Below, piece after piece: positions 17,733 to 27,881 of a DNA stretch of 64,000 nucleotides. The notes below the pieces were generated by a model. That model worked only from the letters and a program-made list of their open reading frames with translations, ran no database searches and was not told the origin of the DNA. The position numbers and the translations under genes were made by a program. This DNA comes from Blattabacterium cuenoti (GTDB lineage Bacteria > Bacteroidota > Bacteroidia > Flavobacteriales > Blattabacteriaceae). Location: contig NZ_CP059183.1 in NCBI RefSeq assembly GCF_014251275.1, positions 248,001-312,000 on the forward strand, written 5' to 3'. How positions within the stretch are numbered: position 1 is the stretch's first letter; each line of letters begins with the position of its first letter.

Positions 17733-19067
17733 TTATTTTTTTCTAAAAAAAATCTGTATAGGAACTCCTATAAAACCAAAATGTAAACGTATTTTATTTT
17801 CAATAAATCTTTTATAAGATTTATTTATGTATTTAGGAAAATTAGAGAAAAAAAGGAATTTAGGAGGGAAAGTAGGTAGTTGTGTACAATATTTTATTTT
17901 TATAAATTTATTATTATTATTTTTTTTTACAGTAGTAGGTGGAGTTTTTTCAAAAATTGGTAACATTATTTTATTAAAAGTATTTGTTTTTAATCTATTT
18001 TTACTTAATTGCATTATATTAAATGCCATTGGAAGTAGTGGCTGTATTCCATGTGTATTCTTAGCAGATATAAAAAAAATAGGTACATTATAAAATGGAT
18101 GAATTTTTTTTCTAATGAAAAATTCTAAATTCTTTTGTTTCATAACAATATTTTTTTTATGAAATAAATCCCATTTATTAATAATAATTATAATACATTT
18201 TTTATATTTCTCAACTAATCTGAAAAGATTCATATCTTGTTTTTCCCATCCAACTACTGCATCTATCATCAAAAAACAAACATCGGTATATTCTATTGCT
18301 TTAATGGTTCTTACAGAGGAATAAAATTCTAAATCTTCTTTTATTTTTGATTTTTTTCTTATTCCAGGAGTGTCAACTAAAATGCATTTTTCTCCAAACT
18401 TATTATAAGTTACATCTAAACTATCTCTTGTAGTACCAGAAATATTTGTTACTATATGTTGATTTCTACCTAAGAAAGAATTAATAAGAGTAGATTTTCC
18501 AACATTTGGACGCCCTAATACAGAAAATCTAGGAATAGGAATAACAGATGTAATTATATTTTTTTCTTTTGTAAATTGTTTCTTGAGAAATATTTTTATT
18601 AAATCGTCTAATAGTTCTCCAGTTCCCATTCCATTTATTGCTGATATATGATAATGATTAAAAAATCCTAAACGTAAAAAATCTGTATTATAAACACCAT
18701 TATCTGCTTTATTTATAACTAGTAAAATTATTTTTGCTAATTTTCTTAATAAATTTGCTATTTCTATGTCTGCATTTAGTACACCAGTTTTTATATCTAC
18801 TAAAAATAAAACAACATAAGATTCTTTAATTGCCAATACTACTTGCTCGTTTATTCCTTTTTCAATAATATTGTTTATATTAATGGAGTATCCTCCAGTA
18901 TCTATTACATAAAATTTTACTCCATTCCATTCTGAATATCCATAAATTCTATCTCTTGTAATACCTACTGTTTCATGAACAATAGCTTTTCTTCTTCCTA
19001 CTAATCTATTAAAAAATGTAGATTTCCCAACATTTGATCGTCCTACTATAGATACTATATAACTCAT
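17733..19067 (-). CDS. der: Der (EngA), double-GTPase ribosome assembly factor
   Basis: Der uses two tandem GTPase domains in 50S subunit assembly. Domain 1 has GRSNVGKSTFFNRL (about 9-22), ETVGITRDR, DTGGY and NKAD; domain 2 has GRPNVGKSTLINSFLG, ISGTTRDSLD, DTPGIRKK and NKWD. A KH-like C-terminal domain completes 444 aa, the normal size. Upstream, on the minus strand, is an exact TACCTTTG -7 element. ruvA follows after 13 bases and is probably cotranscribed. Confidence 0.97.
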   Translation of the reverse strand: MSYIVSIVGRSNVGKSTFFNRLVGRRKAIVHETVGITRDRIYGYSEWNGVKFYVIDTGGYSININNIIEKGINEQVVLAIKESYVVLFLVDIKTGVLNADIEIANLLRKLAKIILLVINKADNGVYNTDFLRLGFFNHYHISAINGMGTGELLDDLIKIFLKKQFTKEKNIITSVIPIPRFSVLGRPNVGKSTLINSFLGRNQHIVTNISGTTRDSLDVTYNKFGEKCILVDTPGIRKKSKIKEDLEFYSSVRTIKAIEYTDVCFLMIDAVVGWEKQDMNLFRLVEKYKKCIIIIINKWDLFHKKNIVMKQKNLEFFIRKKIHPFYNVPIFFISAKNTHGIQPLLPMAFNIMQLSKNRLKTNTFNKIMLPIFEKTPPTTVKKNNNNKFIKIKYCTQLPTFPPKFLFFSNFPKYINKSYKRFIENKIRLHFGFIGVPIQIFFRKK

Positions 19068-19083
19068 ACTAAAAAATTATTAA

Positions 19084-19091
19084 CAAAGGTA
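19084..19091 (-). promoter_or_regulatory. Candidate -7 element for der
   Basis: On the minus strand this reads TACCTTTG, an exact match to TAnnTTTG, 17 bases before the der ATG. No TTTG lies 19 bp upstream, so only half the promoter is supported. Confidence 0.4.
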
Positions 19092-19153
19092 ATTTTTTTT
19101 TATTAGTTTAATTATTAGATTATTAGTCAATATGTATATTACTATAAAAAATT

Positions 19154-19813
19154 ATGCGTATAGATATTGTTAGCATAGCTCCAAAAATTTTTCAAGGTCC
19201 TTTTTATAATTATATTGTTAAAAGGGCTATTAACAAAGGGTTAGTAAATATTAATGTTCATGACTTACGAGAATATGGAATAGGAAAACGTAAAAAAGTA
19301 GACGATTACCCTTATGGAGGAGGTTCTGGAATGGTTATTAAAATTGAGCCTGTTTATAAATGTTTTTCTAAATTATCAGAAAAAATAAATTATGATGAAA
19401 TCATTTTTATGACTCCTGATGGAATGTTATTTTCACAAAAATATGCTGAATATTTAACATATAAAAAAAACATTATTATTCTTTGTGGGCACTATAAAGG
19501 AATTGATCAAAGGATTAGAGATAATTTGATTTCTAAGGAAATATCTATTGGAAATTATGTGTTATCTGGTGGGGAACTAGCAGCGGCTGTAGTTATAGAA
19601 TCTGTAGTAAGACTATTACCTGGAGCAATTAAAAACAAAGAATCTATCATTACTGATTCTTTTCAAAAAAAATACGTAATTGCCCCACCTATTTATACTA
19701 GACCAAGGATTTACAAAGGGTGGAAAGTTCCAAAAATACTTTTTTCCGGACATCATAAAAAAATAAAAAATTGGTTACAAAAAAAATCTGTTCCCTTTAT
19801 ACAACAAAAATAG
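19154..19813 (+). CDS. trmD: TrmD, tRNA (guanine-37 N1) methyltransferase
   Basis: TrmD methylates G37 next to the anticodon with SAM, which prevents frameshifting. This trefoil-knot SPOUT enzyme shows DYPYGGGSGMVIKIEPV (about 55-71), LCGHYKGIDQRI and the knot region GNYVLSGGELAAAVVIE. 219 aa is normal. It is divergent from der. Its last 17 bases overlap the convergent argH gene. Confidence 0.97.
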   Translation: MRIDIVSIAPKIFQGPFYNYIVKRAINKGLVNINVHDLREYGIGKRKKVDDYPYGGGSGMVIKIEPVYKCFSKLSEKINYDEIIFMTPDGMLFSQKYAEYLTYKKNIIILCGHYKGIDQRIRDNLISKEISIGNYVLSGGELAAAVVIESVVRLLPGAIKNKESIITDSFQKKYVIAPPIYTRPRIYKGWKVPKILFSGHHKKIKNWLQKKSVPFIQQK

Positions 19814-21194
19814 GATTTTTATAAGTCCCATTAAAATATATTTTGCTATAAATTAATCGTTTTACAACTTCATTTAGTTTTTGGAAATCAAATTTTTGTG
19901 TAATAGTATACATTAAATTTTTAATTTTTGCATTACATAAATTTCCTATACTTCCTTCATGAGAATAACTTACTCTTGTAAAAGGTAATGGTTTAAAACA
20001 TCCATTTAAAATGTCCAATCCTACTTTTTGATAGGCTTCTCTAAAAGAATATCCTTTATTTAGTACTAAATCATTCACAACTTCTACACTGAATAAATAT
20101 TGATATTTATCCTCTTGAAGAATATCATCTTTTACTATAATATGATTTAACATATAATTGAACATAGATAAACATTGTTTTATTTCCTCGAACATTGGAA
20201 TAAATCTTTCTTTAATTATTTGAAAGTCTCTATGATATCCGGAACATAAATTAGAAGATATTAAGGATATTTCATTGGGAATAGATGTGATTAAGTTACA
20301 TTTAGCTCGTATTATTTCAAAAACATCTGGATTTTTTTTATGTGGCATAATGCTAGATCCAGTTGTAAAATGATCAGGAAAACTAATGAAATTAAAATTT
20401 TGACTCAAGTACAAGCAAATGTCTTGTGACATTTTACTTAGAGTTCTAGCTAGTGCAGAAATAGCTTCTGCAACAATTCTTTCCATTTTTCCTCGCATCA
20501 TTTGTGCATATACTACATTGTAATTTAGATCTTCAAATCCCAATAAATTAGTAGTCATTTTCCTATTTAAAGGTAAAGAAGTCCCATACCCAGCAGCTGA
20601 TCCTAAAGGATTTTTATTTACAATTCTATAAGCAGTACGAATTAGCAGTAAATCATCTATTAAACTTTCTGCATATGCTGCGAACCAAAGCCCAAAAGAA
20701 GATGGCATTGCTATTTGATGGTGGGTATAACCTGGCATTAATATATTTTTATATTGTTCACTTAACTTTAATAACAAATCAAAGAATGAATTTGTAAGTA
20801 AAACTATTTCTTTTATTTCTGTACGAACAAAAAGATTCAAGTCTACTAATATTTGATCATTTCTAGATCTTCCACTATGTATTTTTTTCCCTATATCTCC
20901 TAAACGATTCGTTAATAAGAATTCTATTTGAGAATGAATATCTTCTATTCCTTCATTTATTATGAAATTGTTTGTTAATATTTCGTTTATATAAATATTT
21001 CTTAATTCTTTAATTATACTTTTGAAGTCTTTTACATTTATCAATCCAATACTATTTAACATTATAACATGTGCTATAGTCCCTAAAACATCATGGGGAG
21101 CTAGAAGTAAATCAATTTTAGAGTCTTTGTATGAAGTAAAATTTTCAATTTCTTTGTCTAAATTAATATTAGTTTTTTTATCCCAAATTTTCAC
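19797..21194 (-). CDS. argH: ArgH, argininosuccinate lyase
   Basis: ArgH splits argininosuccinate to arginine and fumarate, the last step of arginine synthesis. The fumarase-superfamily signature GSSIMPHKKNPD is present, as are SGRSRNDQ and the region MPGYTHHQIAMP. 465 aa is close to normal. The start is GTG (21192-21194): it opens the family N-terminus MKIWDK and no in-frame ATG fits. The 3' end overlaps trmD by 17 bases in convergent orientation. The ArgE-like deacetylase at the right edge serves the same pathway. Confidence 0.96.
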   Translation of the reverse strand: MKIWDKKTNINLDKEIENFTSYKDSKIDLLLAPHDVLGTIAHVIMLNSIGLINVKDFKSIIKELRNIYINEILTNNFIINEGIEDIHSQIEFLLTNRLGDIGKKIHSGRSRNDQILVDLNLFVRTEIKEIVLLTNSFFDLLLKLSEQYKNILMPGYTHHQIAMPSSFGLWFAAYAESLIDDLLLIRTAYRIVNKNPLGSAAGYGTSLPLNRKMTTNLLGFEDLNYNVVYAQMMRGKMERIVAEAISALARTLSKMSQDICLYLSQNFNFISFPDHFTTGSSIMPHKKNPDVFEIIRAKCNLITSIPNEISLISSNLCSGYHRDFQIIKERFIPMFEEIKQCLSMFNYMLNHIIVKDDILQEDKYQYLFSVEVVNDLVLNKGYSFREAYQKVGLDILNGCFKPLPFTRVSYSHEGSIGNLCNAKIKNLMYTITQKFDFQKLNEVVKRLIYSKIYFNGTYKNPIFVV

Positions 21195-21277
21195 GTAAAA
21201 ACATTTTTTATATTTTTTCTATATTTTCTATATTTAATTTATGAAAATAAGAAAATTTTATAATAAAATTATATTTT

Positions 21278-23227
21278 ATGATGGAACGAAAAAATAATAA
21301 TACTGAAATAACAGATTATACAGCAGATAGTATTCAATCTTTGGAAGGAATTGAACATATAAGGAAAAGACCCTCTATGTATATTGGTGATCTAGGAATT
21401 AGAGGATTACATCATTTAGTATACGAAGTTATAGACAATTCAGTAGATGAAGCATTAGCAGGTTACTGTAATAAAATATGGGTAACTCTACACAAAAATG
21501 GATTCATAACTATTTTAGATAACGGGCGTGGAATCCCAATAGAAATACATAAGAAAGAAGGTAAATCTGCTCTTGAAGTAGTAATGACTAAAATTGGAGC
21601 AGGAGGAAAATTTGATAAAAATTCTTATAAAGTATCAGGTGGATTGCATGGAGTAGGAATTTCTTGTGTTAATGCTCTTTCTAAAAGACTTATAGTTACC
21701 ATTTATCGTAATGGGAAAATTTACCAACAAGAATATTTTAAAGGAAATACTATGTATCCAGTAAAATACTTAGGAGTAACTAATATGAGAGGTACAAAAA
21801 TTAATTATATCCCAGACGATACTATATTTTCTTCTATAACATATAATTATGAAATTATAGCTAATAGATTGAAAGAATTATCTTTCTTAAATAAAGGATT
21901 ACATTTGTTTATAGAAGATGAAAAAAACAATATAAAAGAAGAATTTTTTTCTAAAAATGGATTAAAGGAATATATCTATATTATATTAGAAAAGGATCAT
22001 ATTCCTTTAATGAAGGATATTATTTTTATTGAAGGAGAAAAAGATAATACAATTGTAGAGGTAGCAATGGTATATAGTACTTCTTTTAAGGAAAAAATCT
22101 ATTCCTATGTAAATAATATAAATACCCATGAAGGTGGGACTCATCTTTCTGGATTCAGAAGAGCCTTAACAAGGACTTTAAAGAAATACACTGAAGTAAG
22201 TCGATTTGGATCCATTAAAGAGAAAGTAGAATTTACAGGAGACGATTTTAGAGAAGGGCTAACCGCAATTATATCTATTAGAGTAATACATCCTCAATTT
22301 GAGGGTCAAACTAAGACAAAATTAAGTAATCACGAAGTAGGTGGGATTGTGGAGAAAATAGTAGGACAAATGTTAAATAGTTATTTAGAAGAACACCCAA
22401 TAGATAGAAAAAAAATCCTTGAAAAGGTAATGTTAGCCGCTAAAGCTAGACAAGCCGCGAAAAAAGCTAGGGAATTAATACAAAAAAAAATTACCATTAC
22501 AAATTGTATGTTACCTGTAAAATTAGCGGACTGTTCATTAAATAATCCAGAAATTTGTGAAATTTATTTAGTAGAAGGAGATTCTGCAGGAGGAACTGCA
22601 AAACAAGGAAGAGATAGAAAATTTCAGGCAATTTTACCTTTACGAGGAAAAATTTTGAATGTAGAAAAAGCAATACAATATAAAATATTTGATAATGAGG
22701 AAATAAAAAATATATTTACTTCTTTAGGGATTTCTATTGTAACAGATGAAGATAAAAAAATACTAAATATAAAAAAACTTAGATACCACAAAATTATTAT
22801 TATGACAGATGCAGATATAGATGGTAGTCATATTTCTACGTTAATATTAACATTATTTTTCCGTTATATGCAACCATTAATAGAACAAGGTCATATTTAT
22901 ATTGCTACTCCTCCACTTTATTTAATTAGAACTAGAAAAGGATCTCATTATAAATATGCTTGGAGTGATAAAGAACGAGAAAATATTGTTAATAAGTTAG
23001 GGGGAAGAAAAAAGGTTAATGTACAACGTTATAAAGGTTTAGGAGAAATGAATGCAGATCAACTTTGGGAAACTACTATGAATCCTAAAAAAAGAATTTT
23101 GCGTAAAGTAAATATAGAAAATTATTCTGAAGCAGATAAAATATTTTCTATACTTATGGGAGATGAAGTTCCACCCCGTAGAAGTTTTATAGAAAAAAAT
23201 GCTATACGTGCGAAAATAAATGTTTAG
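21278..23227 (+). CDS. gyrB: GyrB, DNA gyrase subunit B
   Basis: The ATPase subunit of gyrase. The GHKL ATPase domain is seen in RKRPSMYIGD, EVIDNSVDEALAG, ILDNGRGIP and GGLHGVGISCVNALS; then the transducer with QTKTKLSN; then the TOPRIM part with LVEGDSAGGTAKQGRD, PLRGKILNVEKA and DADIDGSHI, and the C-terminal QRYKGLGEMN. 649 aa is typical of the short Bacteroidetes GyrB. It is divergent from argH and runs into uppP after a 16-base gap. Confidence 0.97.
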   Translation: MMERKNNNTEITDYTADSIQSLEGIEHIRKRPSMYIGDLGIRGLHHLVYEVIDNSVDEALAGYCNKIWVTLHKNGFITILDNGRGIPIEIHKKEGKSALEVVMTKIGAGGKFDKNSYKVSGGLHGVGISCVNALSKRLIVTIYRNGKIYQQEYFKGNTMYPVKYLGVTNMRGTKINYIPDDTIFSSITYNYEIIANRLKELSFLNKGLHLFIEDEKNNIKEEFFSKNGLKEYIYIILEKDHIPLMKDIIFIEGEKDNTIVEVAMVYSTSFKEKIYSYVNNINTHEGGTHLSGFRRALTRTLKKYTEVSRFGSIKEKVEFTGDDFREGLTAIISIRVIHPQFEGQTKTKLSNHEVGGIVEKIVGQMLNSYLEEHPIDRKKILEKVMLAAKARQAAKKARELIQKKITITNCMLPVKLADCSLNNPEICEIYLVEGDSAGGTAKQGRDRKFQAILPLRGKILNVEKAIQYKIFDNEEIKNIFTSLGISIVTDEDKKILNIKKLRYHKIIIMTDADIDGSHISTLILTLFFRYMQPLIEQGHIYIATPPLYLIRTRKGSHYKYAWSDKERENIVNKLGGRKKVNVQRYKGLGEMNADQLWETTMNPKKRILRKVNIENYSEADKIFSILMGDEVPPRRSFIEKNAIRAKINV

Positions 23228-23243
23228 ATTCATTTAATTATTC

Positions 23244-24041
23244 ATGAATTATATTCAATCTATTATATTAGGAATTATTGAGGGAATAACAGAATTTTTT
23301 CCTATTTCTTCTACAGGACATATGATAATTGCTGCTACTATAATGGGAATACTAGAAAATAAAATAACAAAGTTATTGGTTATTTCTACTCAGATTGGAT
23401 CAATTTTATCAATAATATTTTTATATAGAAAGAAAATATTTGTTAAAAAATTAGATTTTTACATAAAGATATTTATAGCAATTTTACCAATAGGAATTAT
23501 TGGGTTATTAGTCCAAAAAAAAATTAATTTTTTTTTGGATAACCCCATTGTAGTTGCTTTATCACTTTTTATTGGAGGATTAGTGATTTTAAAATCTGAA
23601 GATATTTATGATAAAAAAGTTTTTTGCGAAAAAAACAACTGTATAACTTATTATAAATCTTTTATAATAGGATTATTTCAATGTATTTCTTTGATACCCG
23701 GAGTATCTAGAAGTGCTACTACTATTGTTACCTGTATGCTGCAAAATGTTGATAGAAAAAAATCTATTGAATTTTCTTTTTTTTTATCTGTTCCAGTTAT
23801 TGTAATTGCTACATGTAAAAAATTATTTGATTATTATTTTCAATTTGATTATTTAACCATTGATTTTTTCAAAGAAATTAAAATGATATTGTTAGGGAAC
23901 CTAGTTTCTTTTATGACTTCTCTGGTAACTATCAAATATTTTATGAAATACTTAAAAAATAACAATTTTAAATTATTTGGATATTATAGAATTTTTTTAG
24001 GTATTTTTTTTATTGTAAGACATTATTTAATTAATTTATAA
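23244..24041 (+). CDS. uppP: UppP (BacA), undecaprenyl-diphosphate phosphatase
   Basis: This membrane enzyme dephosphorylates undecaprenyl diphosphate so that the lipid carrier of peptidoglycan synthesis can be reused. Both signature regions are present: GIIEGITEFFPISSTGHM (about 10-27) and SLIPGVSRSATTI (about 149-161). About eight hydrophobic helices in 265 aa match the family. The gene sits between gyrB and truB with very short gaps (truB starts at the next base after the stop), suggesting cotranscription. It complements murB, murC and murG elsewhere in the window. Confidence 0.96.
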   Translation: MNYIQSIILGIIEGITEFFPISSTGHMIIAATIMGILENKITKLLVISTQIGSILSIIFLYRKKIFVKKLDFYIKIFIAILPIGIIGLLVQKKINFFLDNPIVVALSLFIGGLVILKSEDIYDKKVFCEKNNCITYYKSFIIGLFQCISLIPGVSRSATTIVTCMLQNVDRKKSIEFSFFLSVPVIVIATCKKLFDYYFQFDYLTIDFFKEIKMILLGNLVSFMTSLVTIKYFMKYLKNNNFKLFGYYRIFLGIFFIVRHYLINL

Positions 24042-24779
24042 ATGTTTATAAATAATGATTTATCAGAATTCCAAAAAGGAAAAATATTATTAGTAGATAA
24101 GCCTTGGGGGTGGTCATCTTTCAAAATTGTAAAAGAAATTAAAAATTATATTACTAAAATTGGAAATAATAATTCCTTAAAAATAAAAATAGGACATGCT
24201 GGGACACTAGATCCTCTAGCAACTGGTTTATTAGTTGTTCTTACTGGAAAGTTTACTAAAAAAGTGTCGATCATACAAAATTGCAAAAAATCTTATACAG
24301 GAATTATTAAATTAGGATGTGATACATTTTCTTTTGATTCAGAAACTAAAGAGAAAAATTTTTCTTCTATTTCTCATATTAATGAAAAAATGATTGAAAA
24401 TATATCTGAAAAATTTACAGGAGAAATTGAACAATTTCCTCCCTATTTTTCTGCTTTAAAAAAAAAAGGAAAAAAATATTATGAATATGCTAGAATAGGA
24501 AAAAAAATGAATTTTTTAACATCTAGGATCGTAAAAATTTATAAATTTAGTATTTTAAAAATAAAAATTCCCTACATTAGATTTTTTATAGAATGTGGAA
24601 AAGGTACATATATAAGATCATTAGCAAATGATTTTGGTATAGCACTGAAAAGTAGAGCATACCTTCTTTCTTTAAGAAGGGAACGTATAGGTCGTTATTC
24701 TCTAAACAAAAACCATAAAAATTCAAAATTGATTAGATTAAATATTTTACATTCTTTTATATGTTATTTGTGTAATTAA
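24042..24779 (+). CDS. truB: TruB, tRNA pseudouridine-55 synthase
   Basis: TruB converts U55 in the T-loop of tRNAs to pseudouridine. The N-terminal [10 protein letters not shown], the catalytic-Asp motif [35 protein letters not shown] and the [12 protein letters not shown] region are all visible. At 245 aa it has the catalytic domain and only a short C-terminal extension. It follows uppP directly. Its stop overlaps the stop of convergent rpsP by 4 bases. Confidence 0.96.
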   Translation: MFINNDLSEFQKGKILLVDKPWGWSSFKIVKEIKNYITKIGNNNSLKIKIGHAGTLDPLATGLLVVLTGKFTKKVSIIQNCKKSYTGIIKLGCDTFSFDSETKEKNFSSISHINEKMIENISEKFTGEIEQFPPYFSALKKKGKKYYEYARIGKKMNFLTSRIVKIYKFSILKIKIPYIRFFIECGKGTYIRSLANDFGIALKSRAYLLSLRRERIGRYSLNKNHKNSKLIRLNILHSFICYLCN

Positions 24780-25114
24780 ATTCTATATTTTTTATACCAT
24801 GCATCAAATCTATTTTTAGATTCTTCAGTAGTAAATGCTCCTTTTTTAACTCCTTCCAATAAATGTTTTTTTAGTAATACTCCACTTTTAGAAAAAAGTG
24901 ATTTAACTGTATTTGTTGTCTGTGCACCTTTAATTAACCATGAAACAGAATTTTTCATTTTTAATATAGTTAAAGGAGGATCTAGATTAGGATTATAAGT
25001 TCCTATTTTCTCAATGAACCTCCCATCTCTTGGAGAACGGGAATCAGCTACAACGATATGATAAATAGGTTTATGCTTTTTACCTATTCTTTTTAAACGT
25101 ATTTTTACAGCCAT
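24776..25114 (-). CDS. rpsP: Ribosomal protein bS16
   Basis: Small-subunit protein bS16. The N-terminus [35 protein letters not shown] (read here in part) is classical, followed by [11 protein letters not shown] and the conserved [21 protein letters not shown]. 112 aa plus a short Lys/Glu tail, shorter than in many Bacteroidetes, whose S16 carries a longer acidic tail. It stands alone and is convergent with truB. Confidence 0.97.
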   Translation of the reverse strand: MAVKIRLKRIGKKHKPIYHIVVADSRSPRDGRFIEKIGTYNPNLDPPLTILKMKNSVSWLIKGAQTTNTVKSLFSKSGVLLKKHLLEGVKKGAFTTEESKNRFDAWYKKYRI

Positions 25115-25223
25115 AAATTAAAAATTTTTTAAACATAATAAACATAAAAAGTAAAGACCCATTAAATTTAGGAATAATTATCATGTTTTTGAAAAAAAAT
25201 GGTATATATTTACATTTTCCTAT

Positions 25224-25294
25224 AGACCCGTTGTGTAACGGTAGCACAGCAGATTTTGGTTCTGTTAGTTAGGGTTCGAGTCCCTGCGGGTCTG
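25224..25294 (+). tRNA. tRNA-Gln (UUG)
   Basis: The acceptor arm AGACCCG (25224-25230) pairs with CGGGTCT (25287-25293), and the discriminator is G. The anticodon stem GCAGA/TCTGT encloses loop TTTTGGT with anticodon TTG, and the T-arm contains GGTTCGAGTCC. No CCA is encoded. It precedes the glutamate/dicarboxylate symporter by 61 bases. Confidence 0.95.
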
Positions 25295-25355
25295 TTACCG
25301 ATTTGATTTTTATATCCTTTTTTTTTACATATGTTCATATGTTGAATTTTATAAA

Positions 25356-26747
25356 ATGAGTAATGGAATGAAAATAAAAAAAGAAAAAGTTTTGTTTATA
25401 GCTTTTTTAAGTGTTTTATCTTGTGTTTTTTTACATTTTTTCAAAGGTTTTTTAGGATTAGACAAATTCACTCTTTGCATACTAAGATATTTCGTAATAT
25501 CTATTTTCATTCTATATGCTATTTTAAAAAAAGATTTAACTACTTGGATTTTACTATCCATTATTATAGGAATAGAATTAGGATTAGATCAACCAAAAAT
25601 AGCTATAGAACTTAGATTTTTATCTCAAATATTTTTAAGATTAATAAAAACAATCATTGCCCCAATACTATTTTCTACTCTTGTAGTTGGCATCGCTAGC
25701 CATTCAAACATTAAACAATTAGGTAGCATGGGATGGAAATCATTACTATATTTTGAGATAGTAACTACTTTAGCCTTATTTATTGGTCTTATTGCTATCA
25801 ATCTATCTAAAGCTGGAGTAGGGATTGTAATTCCTGAAGGAATAAAAAATCAACAGTTACCAAAAGTAGAAAGTAGATCTTGGCAAGATACCATTCTTCA
25901 TGTTTTTCCAGAAAATTTTACTAAATCTATATATCATGGAGATGTATTGCCTATTGTGGTATTTTCTGTAATATTCGGAATTTCCATGGTTTTTTTAGAT
26001 GAAAAAAAGAGAAGGCCTCTCTTATTATTTGCAGAAAGTCTTTCAGAAATTATGTTTAAATTTACCAAAATAATTATGTATTTTGCTCCAATAGGAGTAG
26101 GATCTGCTATAGCTTATACAGTAGGACATATGGGAATGGATATTTTGTATAATTTATTGCAGTTGTTATTTACACTGTATATTGCTTTATTTATTTTTTT
26201 AATAGTTGTATTATATCCTATTCTTCTATGGATAAAAGTTCCTTTAAGGGGTTTTGTAAAGGCATTAACAAAACCAGTATCACTAGCTTTTGCTACCACA
26301 AGTTCTGAATCTGCTTTACCTTTACTTATGGAGAATCTAGAAAAATTGGGAGTACCTAGAAAGATTATAGCTTTTGTTATTCCTACAGGATACAGTTTTA
26401 ATCTAGATGGAACTACTCTCTACTTATCTTTAGCCACTGTTTTCGTTGCGCAAGCATCTGGAATTCCTTTAAGTTTTAGTAAACAAATATTTATTGGATT
26501 AACTTTAATTTTGACTAGTAAGGGTGTCGCAGGAGTACCTAGAGCCTCTTTAGTTATTCTTCTAGCAACAGTAGCTACTTTTGGTTTACCTACTTGGCCT
26601 ATACTAGCTATAATAGGAATAGATGAATTAATGGATATGGCTAGAACTACTGTAAATGTTATAGGAAATGGATTAGCTAGTTGTGTAATAGCTCGTACTG
26701 AAGGAGAACTAGACGAAAAAAAAATGTTAGACTATAGTGATAAATGA
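25356..26747 (+). CDS. gltP: DAACS-family sodium/proton-dicarboxylate (glutamate) symporter
   Basis: A 463-aa inner-membrane carrier of the GltP/DctA family. Helices 1-6 are followed by the signature half: FATTSSESALPLLMENLEKLGVP (in part), the unwound helix region SFNLDGTTLYLSLATVFVAQA and SKGVAGVPRASLVILLATVATFGLP, then DELMDMARTTVNVIGN. These hold the substrate- and Na-binding residues. Family members take up glutamate, aspartate or C4-dicarboxylates; sequence alone does not settle which. For an endosymbiont, uptake of host glutamate or aspartate as a nitrogen donor is a sensible inference. An N-terminal extension of about 30 residues adds an extra hydrophobic segment. The neighbouring tRNA-Gln and mvaD are functionally unrelated. 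Confidence 0.88.
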   Translation: MSNGMKIKKEKVLFIAFLSVLSCVFLHFFKGFLGLDKFTLCILRYFVISIFILYAILKKDLTTWILLSIIIGIELGLDQPKIAIELRFLSQIFLRLIKTIIAPILFSTLVVGIASHSNIKQLGSMGWKSLLYFEIVTTLALFIGLIAINLSKAGVGIVIPEGIKNQQLPKVESRSWQDTILHVFPENFTKSIYHGDVLPIVVFSVIFGISMVFLDEKKRRPLLLFAESLSEIMFKFTKIIMYFAPIGVGSAIAYTVGHMGMDILYNLLQLLFTLYIALFIFLIVVLYPILLWIKVPLRGFVKALTKPVSLAFATTSSESALPLLMENLEKLGVPRKIIAFVIPTGYSFNLDGTTLYLSLATVFVAQASGIPLSFSKQIFIGLTLILTSKGVAGVPRASLVILLATVATFGLPTWPILAIIGIDELMDMARTTVNVIGNGLASCVIARTEGELDEKKMLDYSDK

Positions 26748-26779
26748 TTGGTAATTAAATCTTTAAATTTAATAAAATA

Positions 26780-27841
26780 TTGTTTTTTTTATATAAAAAA
26801 AAATATCATTTAGATAAACATGGAATAGTTACAAAAAAAAGTAATTCTAATATTGCTTTAATTAAATACTGGGGTAAACATAGTGATAAAATTCAAATTC
26901 CTTTGAATTCATCTATTAGTTATTCATTGGATAAAGTATATACTGTTACAAAATTGATTTATAATATTAAAGAAAAATGTGATAAAAACATATCATCTAT
27001 AAAAGTATTTGTATCTGGAAAAAAAAACTACTTTTTTTTGCAAAAAGTATCAGAATTCTTTCATAGAATATCATTCTACTGTTCTTATTTACGTAATTAT
27101 GATTTTATTATAGAAACATATAATACTTTTCCTCACAGTAGTGGAATAGCTTCTTCTGCATCTTCTATGAGTGCTCTAGCATTATGTATCATGGAAATAG
27201 AAAAAAGATTTTTTACTTACTTTTTAAAAGAAGCTTTTTTAAGAAAAAAAGCTTCTTTTTTGGCCAGATTAGGTTCAGGAAGTGCTTGTAGATCTATATA
27301 TCCTGGATTAGTCGTTTGGGGCTTTCATAAATCCATAAAAGGAAGTAATGATCTTTATGCAATTCCATATCCATACAAAATACATTCTATTTTTACCAAT
27401 TTGATGAATACAATTTTAGTAATAGATGAAACTCCAAAAAAAATATCAAGTTCAGAAGGTCATAAATTAATGAATAATCATCCTTATGCTAAGGAGAGGT
27501 TTAAATGTGCAAATAGAAATATGGATAGTCTTATATCAATATTAAAAATAGGAGATATACAAGAATTTGGAAAATTAATAGAATATGAAGCATTATCCCT
27601 TCATGCTATGATTATGACCTCTAATCCTTATTTTTTATGGATGAAGCCCAATACTTTAAATGTAATTCATACTGTATGGGAATTTAGAATGCAAAGCAAA
27701 AAGAATATCTATTTTACACTAGATGCTGGAGCTAACATTCATCTATTATATCCTATTCAAGAAAAAAACTACATTTTACAATGGATTTATAGTGATCTTA
27801 TAGATTACTGCAAAAAGGTTATTGAAAGTTTTTGTTGTTAG
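26780..27841 (+). CDS. mvaD: MvaD, diphosphomevalonate decarboxylase
   Basis: MvaD makes isopentenyl diphosphate from mevalonate 5-diphosphate in the mevalonate pathway, which Flavobacteriia use. This GHMP-superfamily protein shows SNIALIKYWGKH near the N-terminus, PLNSSISYSL, the ATP loop PHSSGIASSASSMSALAL, and the catalytic region GSGSACRSIYPGLVVWG. C-terminal DAGANIHLLYP is also conserved. The family core starts near residue 20. No in-frame ATG precedes it; the only usual start is TTG at 26780, followed by runs of T and A. The real initiation codon is therefore uncertain. Confidence 0.93.
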   Translation: MFFLYKKKYHLDKHGIVTKKSNSNIALIKYWGKHSDKIQIPLNSSISYSLDKVYTVTKLIYNIKEKCDKNISSIKVFVSGKKNYFFLQKVSEFFHRISFYCSYLRNYDFIIETYNTFPHSSGIASSASSMSALALCIMEIEKRFFTYFLKEAFLRKKASFLARLGSGSACRSIYPGLVVWGFHKSIKGSNDLYAIPYPYKIHSIFTNLMNTILVIDETPKKISSSEGHKLMNNHPYAKERFKCANRNMDSLISILKIGDIQEFGKLIEYEALSLHAMIMTSNPYFLWMKPNTLNVIHTVWEFRMQSKKNIYFTLDAGANIHLLYPIQEKNYILQWIYSDLIDYCKKVIESFCC

Positions 27842-27881
27842 AAATTCAATTCATTATATTTGTTTATATGTTGTATATTAT

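Noticed and set aside
17827-18093. 88-aa plus-strand open frame antisense to der
   Set aside because: It is a shadow of the conserved C-terminal part of der; no start context or family match.
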